The translations under genes were made by a program, and so were the position numbers. The notes beneath the pieces are model-generated. The model ran no database searches. It was not told the origin of the DNA and saw only the letters and a list, made by a program, of their open reading frames with translations. From NCBI GenBank assembly GCA_946547105.1, contig CAMNOV010000010.1:1-39777 (forward strand): a DNA stretch of 39,777 nucleotides, written 5' to 3'. Below, piece after piece: positions 16,474 to 24,448 of the stretch. Every line of letters begins with the position of its first letter. The stretch's first letter is position 1. Origin of the DNA: an uncultured Clostridia bacterium (GTDB lineage Bacteria > Bacillota > Clostridia > Oscillospirales > Oscillospiraceae).

Positions 16474-16652
16474 AGGGCAAACAGTATAAAAACGAAGATC
16501 AACCAGTGCGAAGAATAGAGATCAGACAGCATAAAAACAGAGATCGGGCGGCATAAAAGCGGCGATCGGACAGCGTGAAAAAGCGAAGATCGGACGGCGT
16601 GAAAAGCACAGTTCGGACAGTATAAAACGGAGATCGGACAGCATGAAAAACG
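16474..16652 (+). repeat. Tandem array of about eight imperfect 21-24 bp units running into a start codon
   Basis: Units begin at 16474, 16496, 16519, 16541, 16563, 16587, 16610 and 16631, with lengths 22, 23, 22, 22, 24, 23, 21 and 22 bp. The approximate consensus is AGATCGGACAGCATAAAAACG. The last unit contains the ATG (16643) of the YibE/F-like gene, and the GGAG spanning its left border (16629-16632) is the likely ribosome binding site. Several upstream units carry GTG or ATA where this unit has ATG. Lengths are not multiples of three, so the array is not a protein repeat. Confidence 0.8.
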
Positions 16653-17821
16653 AAAAAAAGCCGGGCCTCGGGGCCTGGCTCTCCCGGGAAAAATGGGGGC
16701 TGCTCCTGCTGCTGGCGGCGGCCGTCCTGTTCGTCGGCGCGCGGCTCTGGCTCGGCGCGGGCGAGGCGAAAACGCCGACGACGGGCGATTACGCCGAGTA
16801 TGAAAAGGGCGTGGTCGTCGATATCCTGAGCGACAGCAGCGTGCAGGACGAGGCCTCGGACGGCGGCTGGCGCGGCGAACAGCTGCTGACTGTGCAGCTG
16901 CAGACCGGGCAGTACGCCGGGAAAACGCTGCTGGTCAGCAACTTCATCGGCCCGCTGTACGGCGTGCCCCTGCAAAAGGGAGACAGCGCCGCGCTGATCG
17001 TCAACACCTACTCGAGCGGCGAGATCCGCGCGACGGTCTACGAATTCAACCGCATCCCCGCGCTGCTCGGCCTGGTGCTGCTGTTTGCGCTGGCGACGGT
17101 GCTGGTGGGCGGCAAAACCGGCCTGAAATCCCTGGTCGGCCTGGTCGTTACGGTGGCCTGTCTGTTCTGGGTGCTGATCCCGCTGCTGCTGCGCGGCGCG
17201 CCGACATTGCCGACCATTTTCCTCTGCTGTGTTAACATAACGCTTGTTTCTTTTACGATCCTCGGCGGGGTACACCGCAAAACGGTGTGCGCGATGCTCG
17301 GCACGGTGGCGGGCGTGGCGCTGGCGATGCTCTTCGGTCTGGCGGCCCAGCGCTTTGCCCGGATCGACGGGCTGCGCATGAGCGAGGTGGAGCCGCTGCT
17401 GCAGCTGCGGCAGGCCGGCGTGCCGATCGGGCTGCGGTATCTGCTGGTGGGCGGCATTGTGATCAGCGCGCTCGGCGCGGTGATGGACGTGGCGATGAGC
17501 ATCTCCTCGGCGCTGGAGGAGGTGCATGCCGCCAATCCCGGGTACGGGGCGAAGGAGCTCTTCCGCGCGGGCATGAACATCGGGCGCGACATGGTGGGCA
17601 CGATGACCAACACCCTGATCCTGGCCTTCCTCGGCAGCGGCTTTACGCTGATCATCTATCTCTATTCGCTGGGGCTGGCCCGCTATCAGCTGCTGCCCTC
17701 GGCCTATATGGCCATTGAGCTGATCGGCGGATTGTCGAGCAGCATCGGCATGATCCTCGCCATCCCGCTGACGGCGCTGATCAGCGCGGCGATGCTGGCG
17801 AAAAAACAAACGCGGGTATAA
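16643..17821 (+). CDS. YibE/F-like multipass membrane protein
   Basis: The protein has 392 residues and matches the YibE/F family in layout: an N-terminal helix (about 18-38), an extracytoplasmic beta domain (about 45-130: VVVDILSDSS, LLTVQLQTGQYAGKTLLV), then about seven membrane helices. Conserved-looking parts are GVPIGLRYLLVGGIVISALGAVMDVAMSIS split over helices near 250-280, and the later GRDMVGTMTNTLILAFLGS. The biochemical role of the family is unknown. The start ATG 16643 has GGAG 10 nt upstream and lies inside the last unit of the tandem array, an unusual arrangement that suggests translation is influenced by the leader. It is transcribed divergently from the giant surface gene and ends in a strong bidirectional terminator. 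Confidence 0.9.
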   Translation: MKNEKKPGLGAWLSREKWGLLLLLAAAVLFVGARLWLGAGEAKTPTTGDYAEYEKGVVVDILSDSSVQDEASDGGWRGEQLLTVQLQTGQYAGKTLLVSNFIGPLYGVPLQKGDSAALIVNTYSSGEIRATVYEFNRIPALLGLVLLFALATVLVGGKTGLKSLVGLVVTVACLFWVLIPLLLRGAPTLPTIFLCCVNITLVSFTILGGVHRKTVCAMLGTVAGVALAMLFGLAAQRFARIDGLRMSEVEPLLQLRQAGVPIGLRYLLVGGIVISALGAVMDVAMSISSALEEVHAANPGYGAKELFRAGMNIGRDMVGTMTNTLILAFLGSGFTLIIYLYSLGLARYQLLPSAYMAIELIGGLSSSIGMILAIPLTALISAAMLAKKQTRV

Positions 17822-17822
17822 A

Positions 17823-17859
17823 ACATCCGGGAGGACGGAAGTCCTCCCGGATGTCTTTT
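17823..17859. terminator. Bidirectional terminator between convergent genes
   Basis: A perfect 14 bp stem (17823-17836 with 17841-17854, loop GGAA) is followed rightward by CTTTTG and leftward by TTTTA. It serves the YibE/F-like gene and the S66 peptidase gene. Its core CCGGGAGG/CCTCCCGG is shared with the terminators at 29435 and 36775. Confidence 0.85.
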
Positions 17860-17870
17860 GAAAACGAAAG

Positions 17871-18908
17871 TTACAGCGTCGCGGGTTCGAGCAGCGTCAG
17901 GCGCTTACGGTCGCAGTCAAGCTCATAGCGCAGGCCGAGCGGAAACAGGCCGATCGGGTAGCTGTGGCCGACGTTGACGTTATAGAGGATCGGCAGCTCC
18001 GGGAGACCGGCCTCAAAGCCGATCACCTGGCGCAGCACTTCCTTGTAGCTTTCGAATTTGTCCTCCGCGGCGGGTTTGCCGAAGACGACGCCGTTGACGC
18101 GCGACAGGATCCCCTGCGCCTGCAGGCCGCGCAGGTTCCAGCGCAGCAGCTCGTCCGGCATGTCCACCTCGCTGGTCTCGAGCAGCAGGAGCTTCCCTTC
18201 CCACTCTTCGGGCTTCGGCCAGATCTCCGTGCCGATCAGCTCGACGAACACGTCCAGGCAGCCGCCGAGCAGCTCGCCCTCGACCTTTCCGCTGCCCTGC
18301 AGGATCTCATAGCCGGTGTTTTTTCTCCGCGGACGCGGGAGATGCATGTTCTCCTCCGCCCACATCACCTTCTCCTTCTCGAAGGCGCAGAATTCGCTGC
18401 AGGGGATCTCCAGCCGCGGCTGCGGGCGGAAGATCGTGCGCTCCATCAGATCGCGCGAATACTCGTTGATCGACACGTACTCGGCCAGATCGCACATGAC
18501 GGACAGACCGTAGTAGGACACGAGGCCGGCCCTGTGCATCATGAAATGGTTGCTGGTGGTGTCGGAAAAGCCGGTGAAGATCTTGGGATTGGCCCGCAGC
18601 ACGTCAAAGTCGATATAGGGCAGCAGGCGGATCGTATCGTCGCCGCCGATGGCGCAGAAGACCGCGCGGATCGAAGGGTCGCGGAAGGCGTCCATCAGAT
18701 CCTGCGCACGGGCCTCCGGATGGCGGTAGAGATAGTCCGCGCCGCGCAGCGCGTTCGGCATCGCCTCGACGCGCAGGCCGTAGTCCCGCTCCAGGCGTTC
18801 TTTGGCAAGATAATACTTATGGATGAACTTCGTCTCTCCCAGGATGCCGCTCGAGAGCGACACCACGGCGACCCTGTCGCCGGGAGAAAGATGGGTCGGT
18901 TTGAGCAT
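17871..18908 (-). CDS. S66 family peptidase (LD-carboxypeptidase / MccF-like)
   Basis: The protein has 345 residues from ATG 18908, which has GGGAGG 7 nt upstream. The Ser-Glu-His triad can be placed: Ser115 in FTGFSDTTSNH, Glu244 in LLLLETSEVD and His315 in VNVGHSYPIG. The N-terminal segment LSPGDRVAVVSLSSG and the CAIGGDDTIRLLPYID block are typical. The family includes LdcA, which trims the terminal D-Ala from murein tetrapeptides, and MccF-type enzymes that cleave microcin C7-like peptide nucleotides. The presence of GGDDT and SYYG segments is closer to the MccF-like subgroup in my reading, but this is not decisive. It follows the HerA-like ATPase gene by 83 bp with a hairpin between. Confidence 0.9.
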   Translation of the reverse strand: MLKPTHLSPGDRVAVVSLSSGILGETKFIHKYYLAKERLERDYGLRVEAMPNALRGADYLYRHPEARAQDLMDAFRDPSIRAVFCAIGGDDTIRLLPYIDFDVLRANPKIFTGFSDTTSNHFMMHRAGLVSYYGLSVMCDLAEYVSINEYSRDLMERTIFRPQPRLEIPCSEFCAFEKEKVMWAEENMHLPRPRRKNTGYEILQGSGKVEGELLGGCLDVFVELIGTEIWPKPEEWEGKLLLLETSEVDMPDELLRWNLRGLQAQGILSRVNGVVFGKPAAEDKFESYKEVLRQVIGFEAGLPELPILYNVNVGHSYPIGLFPLGLRYELDCDRKRLTLLEPATL

Positions 18909-18941
18909 AGTAGAGCCTCCCGCCATGATTCTGAAAACGCC

Positions 18942-18969
18942 GCAGGGGCGATCCGTGAATCGCCCCTGC
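18942..18969 (-). terminator. Hairpin behind the HerA-like ATPase gene
   Basis: An 11 bp stem (GCAGGGGCGAT, 18942-18952 with 18959-18969) reads leftward into GCGTTTTC. The T-tract is short, so termination may be partial and could allow readthrough into the S66 gene. Confidence 0.5.
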
Positions 18970-18991
18970 CTTGCTTCTGAAAACTAAAAAC

Positions 18992-20686
18992 TTATTTCTT
19001 GTTGCCGAACAGGCCGCGGATGATGCCCGTCGCGCCCGCGCGCATGACGCTGCGCAGGGCATTGGTGGCGGCGCGTTTGGCGATGGTGCCGGCCGAGGCA
19101 GTCTTGCCGCCGGTCACGGCGTTGACCACGTTGGTGGTGACGCTGCTCGCGACGGAGCTGGCGGCGTTCTGGGCGGCCTGCTGGAAGACCTTTTTCTTCT
19201 TGGCGGCCTCCTTCTCGGCGGCCTTCTGCGCGGCGGCAGCCTCCTTCGCAGCGGCCTTCTCGGCAGCGGCAGCTTCCCGCTCGGCGGCCTTCTGCGCAGC
19301 GGCGGCTTCCTTCGCGGCGGCCTTCTCGGCAGCGGCGGCCTCCTTCGCAGCCTCCTTCGCAGCGGCGGCAGCCTCCGCCTCCTCCTGCTTCAGGCGCTCG
19401 AGCTCGAGGTTGGCGCGCACGAGCACCTCGTAAGCGCTCTCGCGGTCGACGCTCTGGCGGTACTTCATCTCGAACTCGTCGGCGGCGATGATGCCCTTGA
19501 CGACGCTCTCCTCGGCCGCGCCCATCAGGCTCTGCGGCGGCAGGATCTTCGCGCGCTCGACGATGCTGGGCACGCCGAACTCGTCGAGGAAGCTGACGAG
19601 CGCCTCGCCGACGCCGAGCTCCATCAGCACGGTTTCGGAGTCGAAGGCTTCGTTGACGCGGAAGGCCTTGGCGGCCGCGCGGACGGCCTTCATCTCGGCG
19701 GGAGTATAGGCGCGCAGGGCGTGCTGGACGCGGTTCGAGAGCTGCGCGAGCACGGCGTCGGGGATGTCTGAAGGGCTCTGGCTGATGAAGTAGACGCCGA
19801 CGCCCTTGGAGCGGATGAGCTTGATGACCTGCTCGAGCTTCATGACAAGGGCGCGGTTGGCGTCCTTGAACAGGAGGTGCGCCTCGTCGAAGAAGAAGAC
19901 CATGCGGGGCTTTTCGAGGTCGCCGACCTCGGGGAGCTTCTCATACAGCTCGGTCAGCATCCAGAGCAGGAAGGTGGAGTAGACCAGCGGGCTCTGGATG
20001 AGGCGGGTGCTGGTGAGGATGTTGATATAGCCGCGGCCGTCAAAGTCGGTGCGCATCCAGTCGCGGATATCAAGGCCGGGCTCGCCGAAGAAGAGCTCGC
20101 CGCCCTCGCCCTCGAAGGCCAGCAGCGCGCGCTGGATGGCGCCGACGCTGGCGGCGGAGACGTTGCCGTAGAGGGTGGTGTACTCGGCGCGGTTTTCGCC
20201 GACGTACTGGAGCATGGCGCGCAGATCCTTGAGGTCGAGCAGGAGCAGGCCGTTGTCGTCAGCGACGCGGAAGACGATGTTGAGGACGCCGGTCTGGATC
20301 TCGGTCAGGCCGAGCAGGCGGCCGAGCAGGGTCGGGCCCATCTCGGAAACGGTGACGCGCACGGGATGGCCGACTTCGCCGAAGATGTCCCAGAAGCGGG
20401 TGGGATAAGCCTTGTACTGGAAGCCCTCCAGGCCGAAGCGCTCGATGCGGCGCTGCATATCCTCGGTATCGCGGCCCGGGCGGCACATGCCGGACAGGTC
20501 GCCCTTGACATCGGCCAGGAACACGGGCACGCCCATGTCGGAGAAGGACTCCGCCATCACCTTCATGGTGATGGTCTTGCCGGTACCGGTGGCGCCGGCG
20601 ATCAGGCCGTGGCGGTTGGCCATCTGAGGCAGCAGGAACAGTTTTTTATCAGACTGTGCAAGCCAGATCTTTTGTTCGAAAACCAT
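18992..20686 (-). CDS. HerA-like ATPase, YjgR/DUF853 family
   Basis: The protein has 564 residues. Walker A GATGTGKT is at 31-38 and Walker [10 protein letters not shown] at 262-270. The early block [20 protein letters not shown] and the later [19 protein letters not shown] are characteristic of the YjgR group, which is related to HerA/FtsK motor ATPases. The cellular role is not established. Residues about 435-500 are a low-complexity run of Ala, Glu and Lys ([20 protein letters not shown]), probably a long helix or coiled coil. The last about 55 residues contain small residues with ARG-rich ends and a terminal GLFGNKK. ATG 20686 has GGAGGG 8 nt upstream. It is likely monocistronic or leads into the S66 gene. 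Confidence 0.92.
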   Translation of the reverse strand: MVFEQKIWLAQSDKKLFLLPQMANRHGLIAGATGTGKTITMKVMAESFSDMGVPVFLADVKGDLSGMCRPGRDTEDMQRRIERFGLEGFQYKAYPTRFWDIFGEVGHPVRVTVSEMGPTLLGRLLGLTEIQTGVLNIVFRVADDNGLLLLDLKDLRAMLQYVGENRAEYTTLYGNVSAASVGAIQRALLAFEGEGGELFFGEPGLDIRDWMRTDFDGRGYINILTSTRLIQSPLVYSTFLLWMLTELYEKLPEVGDLEKPRMVFFFDEAHLLFKDANRALVMKLEQVIKLIRSKGVGVYFISQSPSDIPDAVLAQLSNRVQHALRAYTPAEMKAVRAAAKAFRVNEAFDSETVLMELGVGEALVSFLDEFGVPSIVERAKILPPQSLMGAAEESVVKGIIAADEFEMKYRQSVDRESAYEVLVRANLELERLKQEEAEAAAAAKEAAKEAAAAEKAAAKEAAAAQKAAEREAAAAEKAAAKEAAAAQKAAEKEAAKKKKVFQQAAQNAASSVASSVTTNVVNAVTGGKTASAGTIAKRAATNALRSVMRAGATGIIRGLFGNKK

Positions 20687-20717
20687 AGAGAACCCTCCAG
20701 TTTTTTAGGATAAAATC

Positions 20718-20746
20718 ATCATATCACAGTTTTTTTCACGGTACAA
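20718..20746 (-). promoter_or_regulatory. Promoter of the HerA-like ATPase gene
   Basis: On the minus strand, TTGTAC (20741-20746) is followed after 17 bp by TATGAT (20718-20723). Confidence 0.6.
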
Positions 20747-20758
20747 TATAAAAGGGCA

Positions 20759-20798
20759 AAAAAACAGCGCATCCTGCATTCGGATGCGCTGTTTTTTT
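20759..20798. terminator. Strong terminator behind acpP
   Basis: Stem CAGCGCATCC (20765-20774) pairs with GGATGCGCTG (20782-20791) and has A and T runs outside. It can act on both strands. Confidence 0.9.
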
Positions 20799-20804
20799 GA
20801 CGCT

Positions 20805-21032
20805 TTACTGCAGCTTCTCGAGGAACTCCACGATCCTCTGCACGGTGAACAGGTTGGCGGCTTCCTCGTCGGAAATGCTGACGCCGAACTCGTCTTCGAT
20901 GTTCATGATCAGCTCCACCACGTCCAGGGAGTCGGCGCCGAGATCGTCGATGAGGTTGGTCTCCATCGTGATCTTGTCGGGGTCGAGCTCAAACTGTGCG
21001 GCCAGCGCGTCTCTCACTTTTTCAAAATACAT
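20805..21032 (-). CDS. acpP: Acyl carrier protein
   Basis: The product has 75 residues, typical for a type II fatty-acid synthase carrier. The phosphopantetheine site is Ser35 in DDLGADSLDVVELIM. The protein is acidic and helical throughout (MYFEKVRDALAAQF at the start, ISDEEAANLFTVQRIVEFL at the end). ATG 21032 has GGAGG 7-8 nt upstream. No fab genes flank it; instead it follows khpB/jag across an intergenic palindrome and ends in a strong terminator, so it may be either the essential AcpP or a stand-alone paralogue. AcpP shuttles growing acyl chains in the cytoplasm. Confidence 0.95.
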   Translation of the reverse strand: MYFEKVRDALAAQFELDPDKITMETNLIDDLGADSLDVVELIMNIEDEFGVSISDEEAANLFTVQRIVEFLEKLQ

Positions 21033-21113
21033 AAATCATACCTCCGATGTGCCTGTGCGGCGCATAAAGTTTTGACAAGTTTAGAAGGAAACGGCAGACC
21101 AATCGGCGTTTCC

Positions 21114-21280
21114 TTATACGGAAACCGGATGGAAAACCCAAACCGAGCGGCGAGAGAGCTTTTTGTCAGGCGAGGCATCCGGGGCGGAGGAATACTTTGT
21201 GTATTTCCCGCTCCGGATAACGAAGTCTGGCGAAAAGCAGTCCGGCGCGGATTGGGGTTTTCTGTCTGGTTTTCGTATCC
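21114..21280. repeat. Long imperfect palindrome (about 167 bp), MITE-like, family member 2
   Basis: The left arm 21114-21195 is complementary to the right arm 21201-21280 around a TTTGT loop. The best blocks are GAAAACCC, GCTTTT, ATCCGG-GCGG and AATAC. It fills most of the acpP-khpB intergenic space, ending 2 bp before the khpB stop. Two blocks are shared with the palindrome at 7011-7173: TTTGT-CAG-R-CGAGGC and GCCA-K-ACTTCGTT. No reliable open frame or promoter is seen inside. Confidence 0.65.
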
Positions 21281-21282
21281 AA

Positions 21283-22125
21283 TCAAGCCCACTCGCGGCT
21301 CTGGGGCTTGTTGCTGGGCTGCTCGGGTCTGACGTAGCTCACGACGACGCGGCGGTTGGGCTCGACGCCGGTGGAGGAGGTGGTCACGCCCTCGTAGTTC
21401 TGCAGCGCGGTGTGGATGACGTGGCGCTCGTAGGAATTCATCGGCTCGAGAGCCATGCTGCGCTTATACTTGATGGCCTTTTCCGCCATCTTCTCGGCCA
21501 GCTTCGTCAGGCTTTCCTCGCGCTTGCTGCGGTAGCTCTCCGCGTCCACGCTGATATGCATATGCTTGTCGCTGCCGCGATTGACCACGTAGTTGGTCAG
21601 GTGCTGGATGGCGTCCAGGGTCTCGCCGCGGCGGCCGATGATGGCGCCCATGCCGCCGCCGGTGAGATTGACGTTCACGCCGCCGTTTTCACGGGGACTG
21701 ATCTCAATGCCGGCCTTGACGTTCATGCGCTCCAGCAGACCGCTGAGGAAGCTGCGGATCGCCGCATATTCGGGATTTTCATCCACGGGCGCCTCGGGCT
21801 GCTCGGCCTTCGGCTCCTCGACGGCGGGGGCGGGCGCTTCGGCCTTCTTGACGGGCTCGGCCTTCTTGGCGGGCTCAGCCTTCGGCTCCTTCGCGGGGCA
21901 GGCGGGCTTTGCCGGCTCCGGAACGGCTTCGGGCTCCGGATCGGGCAGCTCATAGCTGACGCGGATCACCGCCGGCGACGCGCCGATGCCCAGGAAACCG
22001 GACTTGGGCAGCTCCAGGATCTCATACTCATAGGCCATGGAGTCCCGGTCGATCCCAAGCTCAGCCAGGGCCGCGGCGAGCGCCTCGTCCACGGTCTTGC
22101 CGCGCTTTTCCAAAGTTTTTGTCAT
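21283..22125 (-). CDS. khpB: RNA-binding protein KhpB/EloR (Jag)
   Basis: The protein has 280 residues. The Jag_N domain is at about 5-58 (KTVDEALAAALAELGI, KSGFLGIGASPAVIRV). A Pro/Ala/Glu/Lys-rich linker (about 60-115) follows, then a KH domain with the IGRRGE loop at 163-168 and a C-terminal R3H domain with SYERHVIH near 231-238 and SSTGVEPNRRVVVSY after it. KhpB partners with KhpA to bind many RNAs and, in several Firmicutes, affects cell elongation and division. The neighbouring order rpmH-rnpA-yidD-yidC-jag is the classic arrangement. The gap to yidC is only about 23 bp, so cotranslation or cotranscription is likely. Confidence 0.95.
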   Translation of the reverse strand: MTKTLEKRGKTVDEALAAALAELGIDRDSMAYEYEILELPKSGFLGIGASPAVIRVSYELPDPEPEAVPEPAKPACPAKEPKAEPAKKAEPVKKAEAPAPAVEEPKAEQPEAPVDENPEYAAIRSFLSGLLERMNVKAGIEISPRENGGVNVNLTGGGMGAIIGRRGETLDAIQHLTNYVVNRGSDKHMHISVDAESYRSKREESLTKLAEKMAEKAIKYKRSMALEPMNSYERHVIHTALQNYEGVTTSSTGVEPNRRVVVSYVRPEQPSNKPQSREWA

Positions 22126-22148
22126 AATATCCTTACTCCTGTGTTAGC

Positions 22149-23477
22149 TCATTCTTCGGCCGGAGCGTCCGCGCTCTCGTCGATGGCGGGAGCGTTTTCG
22201 GATGCCTGGGCTGCCAGAGCGGTGGCCTCCTCGGCCGCCTCCGGATTGGTGTAGCGATCCTCCACATAGGCGCGGCCGCGGGCATAGCGGCGGTTGCCGA
22301 CCTGGGAGGCGGGCTTCTCCGTCTCCTGGATGCCGAGCCGCTCGCGGCGCGCGGCGCGGTCGGCCCGGTCAAGGGCGGCCTTGCGCTCGTCGCTCTTCTG
22401 CTTCTCGCTGGCCTGGATCTTCTTCTTGCTGGTGTTGACGTTCTGCTCGGTCTTGCCCTCGGCGCGCAGGCGCTCGGTCTCCAGACGCTTGGCCTCCAGC
22501 TCACGTTCCCGCTCGCTGCGGTTGGCCTCGCGGACGACGTCCTCCGCGTCGATCTTCTTCTTGAGGATCAGGGTCAGGACCACGTCGCGGATCATGCCGA
22601 AGAGGCTGTTGGCGATCCAGTAAACGCCCATGGAAGCAGGCATGATATAGCAGAACCAGACGCTCATCAGAGGCATCATCAGGTTCATGCCCTTCATCAT
22701 GCCCTGCGACTGGTCGTTGCCGGAGGTCGCGGGCTGGGGGTTCATCTTGGTGGAGACCTGCATGCTCAGCCAGGAGGCGAGCGCGGAGACGATCGGGATC
22801 AGGAACAGGCCGATGGCCGCCCAGGTGTAGGGGCCCTGCCAGAGGGTCCGGAAGTTCGGCGTGGCGCCGAGGTCGATGCCGAGGGCGCTCAGGTCCATAT
22901 CGATCAGCCTGCTGAGGTCGAGGGCATTGCCGGCGGAGTCGGTCATCGTGCTCAGCGCCGCCAGGGCCTCGTCCTTGAACTGGTGGAAGAGGTTGGTCAG
23001 CTCGATCTGGACATAGAAGGAGGAGCGGCCGCTGCTGGCAAGCTCCAGGCCCTTCTGGTTGGTGAAGAAATCCTTCAGCGCCTCCACGACGGCTTCGCCG
23101 GCGCGCGGACTGGAGGCGTACATCATGCGGCTGATGGGCATGATGACGATGCGGTAGATCGGGATGATGAGGAACATCGGCAGCAGCGACCACAGGCAGC
23201 CGGACATCGGGTTGATGCCTTCCTCCTGATAGAGCTTCTGCATCTCGGCGTTGAGCTGCTGCTGATTGCCCGCGTGACGCTTCTGCAGTTCCTGGATGCG
23301 GGGCTGCAGGCGGGCGGTGCGCATGGTGCTCTTCTTGCTCTTGGCCATGAACGGGGCAAGGACCAGGTTGATGACCAGGGAGAAGAGGACCAGCGCCAGG
23401 CCGTAGTTGCCGGTCAGGTTATAGAACCAGACCATCAGTTTGGCAAAGGGCCAGGAAAGGTATTCCCAAAAAGACAT
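22149..23477 (-). CDS. yidC: Membrane protein insertase YidC/OxaA
   Basis: The protein has 442 residues. The first helix FAKLMVWFYNLTGNYGLALVL and the positively charged hairpin SKKSTMRTARLQPRIQELQKRH are typical of Gram-positive YidC, without the large periplasmic domain of proteobacteria. Helices near 95-115, 215-240 and 270-310 (MPLMSVWFCYIMPASMGVYW) complete the insertase core. The family's cavity arginine is probably Arg53 or Arg56 in that N-terminal region, not verified. The C-terminal about 125 residues are cytosolic, charged, rich in Glu, Arg and Lys, and longer than in Bacillus SpoIIIJ; the acidic end carries many Ala and Glu. It inserts membrane proteins alone or with SecYEG. Confidence 0.95.
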   Translation of the reverse strand: MSFWEYLSWPFAKLMVWFYNLTGNYGLALVLFSLVINLVLAPFMAKSKKSTMRTARLQPRIQELQKRHAGNQQQLNAEMQKLYQEEGINPMSGCLWSLLPMFLIIPIYRIVIMPISRMMYASSPRAGEAVVEALKDFFTNQKGLELASSGRSSFYVQIELTNLFHQFKDEALAALSTMTDSAGNALDLSRLIDMDLSALGIDLGATPNFRTLWQGPYTWAAIGLFLIPIVSALASWLSMQVSTKMNPQPATSGNDQSQGMMKGMNLMMPLMSVWFCYIMPASMGVYWIANSLFGMIRDVVLTLILKKKIDAEDVVREANRSERERELEAKRLETERLRAEGKTEQNVNTSKKKIQASEKQKSDERKAALDRADRAARRERLGIQETEKPASQVGNRRYARGRAYVEDRYTNPEAAEEATALAAQASENAPAIDESADAPAEE

Positions 23478-23486
23478 AGCTAGCTC

Positions 23487-23723
23487 CTAAACTTTTGTTT
23501 TTAGCTCGGGGACGGGGTCGTAGATGCCGCGCTTCCCGTGATAAAAGGGATGGCAGCAGCAGATGCGTTTGGTCGCCATCCAGCCGCCGCGGAGGGCACC
23601 GTAGCGTTCGATGGCGGTCAGCGCGTAGCTTGAGCAGGTGGGCATGAAGCGGCAGCAGGGCGGGCGCATGGGAGAGAGATAACGCTGGTAAAAGCGGATC
23701 AGCCAGATGAGTACCCGTTTCAC
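23487..23723 (-). CDS. yidD: Membrane protein insertion efficiency factor YidD
   Basis: The product has 78 residues. [26 protein letters not shown] contains the conserved YQ-x-SP and CRF-x-PTCS-Y motifs of the family; [21 protein letters not shown] ends it. The start ATG overlaps the rnpA stop by 4 bp (23720-23723), indicating translational coupling. YidD assists YidC-dependent insertion from the cytoplasmic face. It sits in its standard position between rnpA and yidC. Confidence 0.95.
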   Translation of the reverse strand: MKRVLIWLIRFYQRYLSPMRPPCCRFMPTCSSYALTAIERYGALRGGWMATKRICCCHPFYHGKRGIYDPVPELKTKV

Positions 23724-24067
23724 GCGTTTTCCTCCCTCAGCAGTCCGAGCTTGCCGCAGGCATCGAGGAATGAGGCTTCGAGCTTCCGGTAGGGCGCGTT
23801 GACACTGCGTCCACGGGCGACGACCACCATATCGAAGCCCTGTTTGAGCGCCGGTTCGTTGAGACGGACGATCTCCCGCAGGCGGCGGCGGACACGGTTG
23901 CGCACCACGGCGTGGCCGAGCTTGACGGACACGGTGTAGCCCAGACGGTTCTCCGCGCGCCGGTTCGGGCGGCAGTAGAGCACCAGATAGGGCGTGGCCG
24001 CGCTCTTTCCTCTGGCGTACAGGCGCCGGAAATCACTGTTCTTTTTCAGCGTACGCCGGACGTTCAA
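23720..24067 (-). CDS. rnpA: Ribonuclease P protein component
   Basis: The product has 115 residues. The family signature is [28 protein letters not shown], here split as [14 protein letters not shown] and [14 protein letters not shown], plus the RRLYARGKS region. The protein binds the RNA subunit of RNase P that matures tRNA 5' ends. The start is TTG at 24067: GAGGTG lies 8 nt upstream, and the following [11 protein letters not shown] start is normal for RnpA. It follows rpmH by 94 bp and overlaps yidD by 4 bp. Confidence 0.95.
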   Translation of the reverse strand: MNVRRTLKKNSDFRRLYARGKSAATPYLVLYCRPNRRAENRLGYTVSVKLGHAVVRNRVRRRLREIVRLNEPALKQGFDMVVVARGRSVNAPYRKLEASFLDACGKLGLLREENA

Positions 24068-24161
24068 AAGACTTGCACCTCGTTTTGCTGCACAAACACC
24101 GATAGGGCGGATCGCTCCGCCCTGAAAAAAACATGTGTGTTTGACCTGCTCATGAGTGGGA

Positions 24162-24296
24162 TCAGTAGCTGAGCTTGGCTCTGCCCTTCGCTCTGCGGCG
24201 GGCCAGGACCTTGCGGCCGTTCGCAGTCTTCATTCTCTTGCGGAAGCCGTGCTCTTTCTTTCGCTGGAGCTTCTTGGGCTGGTAGGTACGAAGCAT
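24162..24296 (-). CDS. rpmH: Ribosomal protein bL34
   Basis: The product has 44 residues, starting [18 protein letters not shown] and ending [12 protein letters not shown], the near-universal bL34 sequence. It is a very basic protein of the large subunit. AAAGGAG lies about 11 nt upstream of ATG 24296. It heads the rpmH-rnpA-yidD-yidC-khpB group. In many Firmicutes dnaA and oriC lie just upstream; here an unrelated AT-rich gene lies there, so the order has been broken. Confidence 0.97.
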   Translation of the reverse strand: MLRTYQPKKLQRKKEHGFRKRMKTANGRKVLARRRAKGRAKLSY

Positions 24297-24361
24297 TCTT
24301 TTCTGCACTCCTTTCAGGCGTAATACTCAACATCGAAGAGAAAGCTCTCCGAAGTAGTTGA

Positions 24362-24396
24362 CAAAAAAATCACCCGGCGGCAGATACCGCCGGGTG
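24362..24396 (-). terminator. Terminator-like hairpin at the 5' end of the rpmH transcript
   Basis: Stem CACCCGGCGG (24371-24380) pairs with CCGCCGGGTG (24387-24396), and the leftward reading ends in ATTTTTTTGT. It would end transcription of the AT-rich gene at 24449-25978, but it begins almost exactly at the predicted rpmH transcript start. Confidence 0.75.
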
Positions 24397-24399
24397 GCT

Positions 24400-24428
24400 A
24401 TTATAAATAAAAAAAGTCAATCTGTCAA
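24400..24428 (-). promoter_or_regulatory. Promoter of rpmH (TTGACA-17-TATAAT)
   Basis: Perfect consensus: -35 TTGACA at 24423-24428, -10 TATAAT at 24400-24405, spacer 17 bp. The predicted start lies near 24393, at the edge of the terminator-like stem. Confidence 0.88.
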
Positions 24429-24448
24429 CGATTAGTTTTTTGATTATT

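Noticed and set aside
16575-16625. A 16-codon GTG-start reading frame inside the tandem array, a possible leader peptide
   Set aside because: No ribosome binding site precedes it, and its content is only the repeat read in one frame.
16474-16652. CRISPR array
   Set aside because: Units are contiguous and imperfect, with no unique spacers between repeats and no cas gene.
21014-21292. A 92-codon leftward frame across the acpP-khpB gap
   Set aside because: It runs through both arms of the palindrome, overlaps acpP in another frame and has no ribosome binding site.
24297-24448. Replication origin beside rpmH
   Set aside because: No cluster of TTATCCACA-like DnaA boxes and no dnaA next to it.
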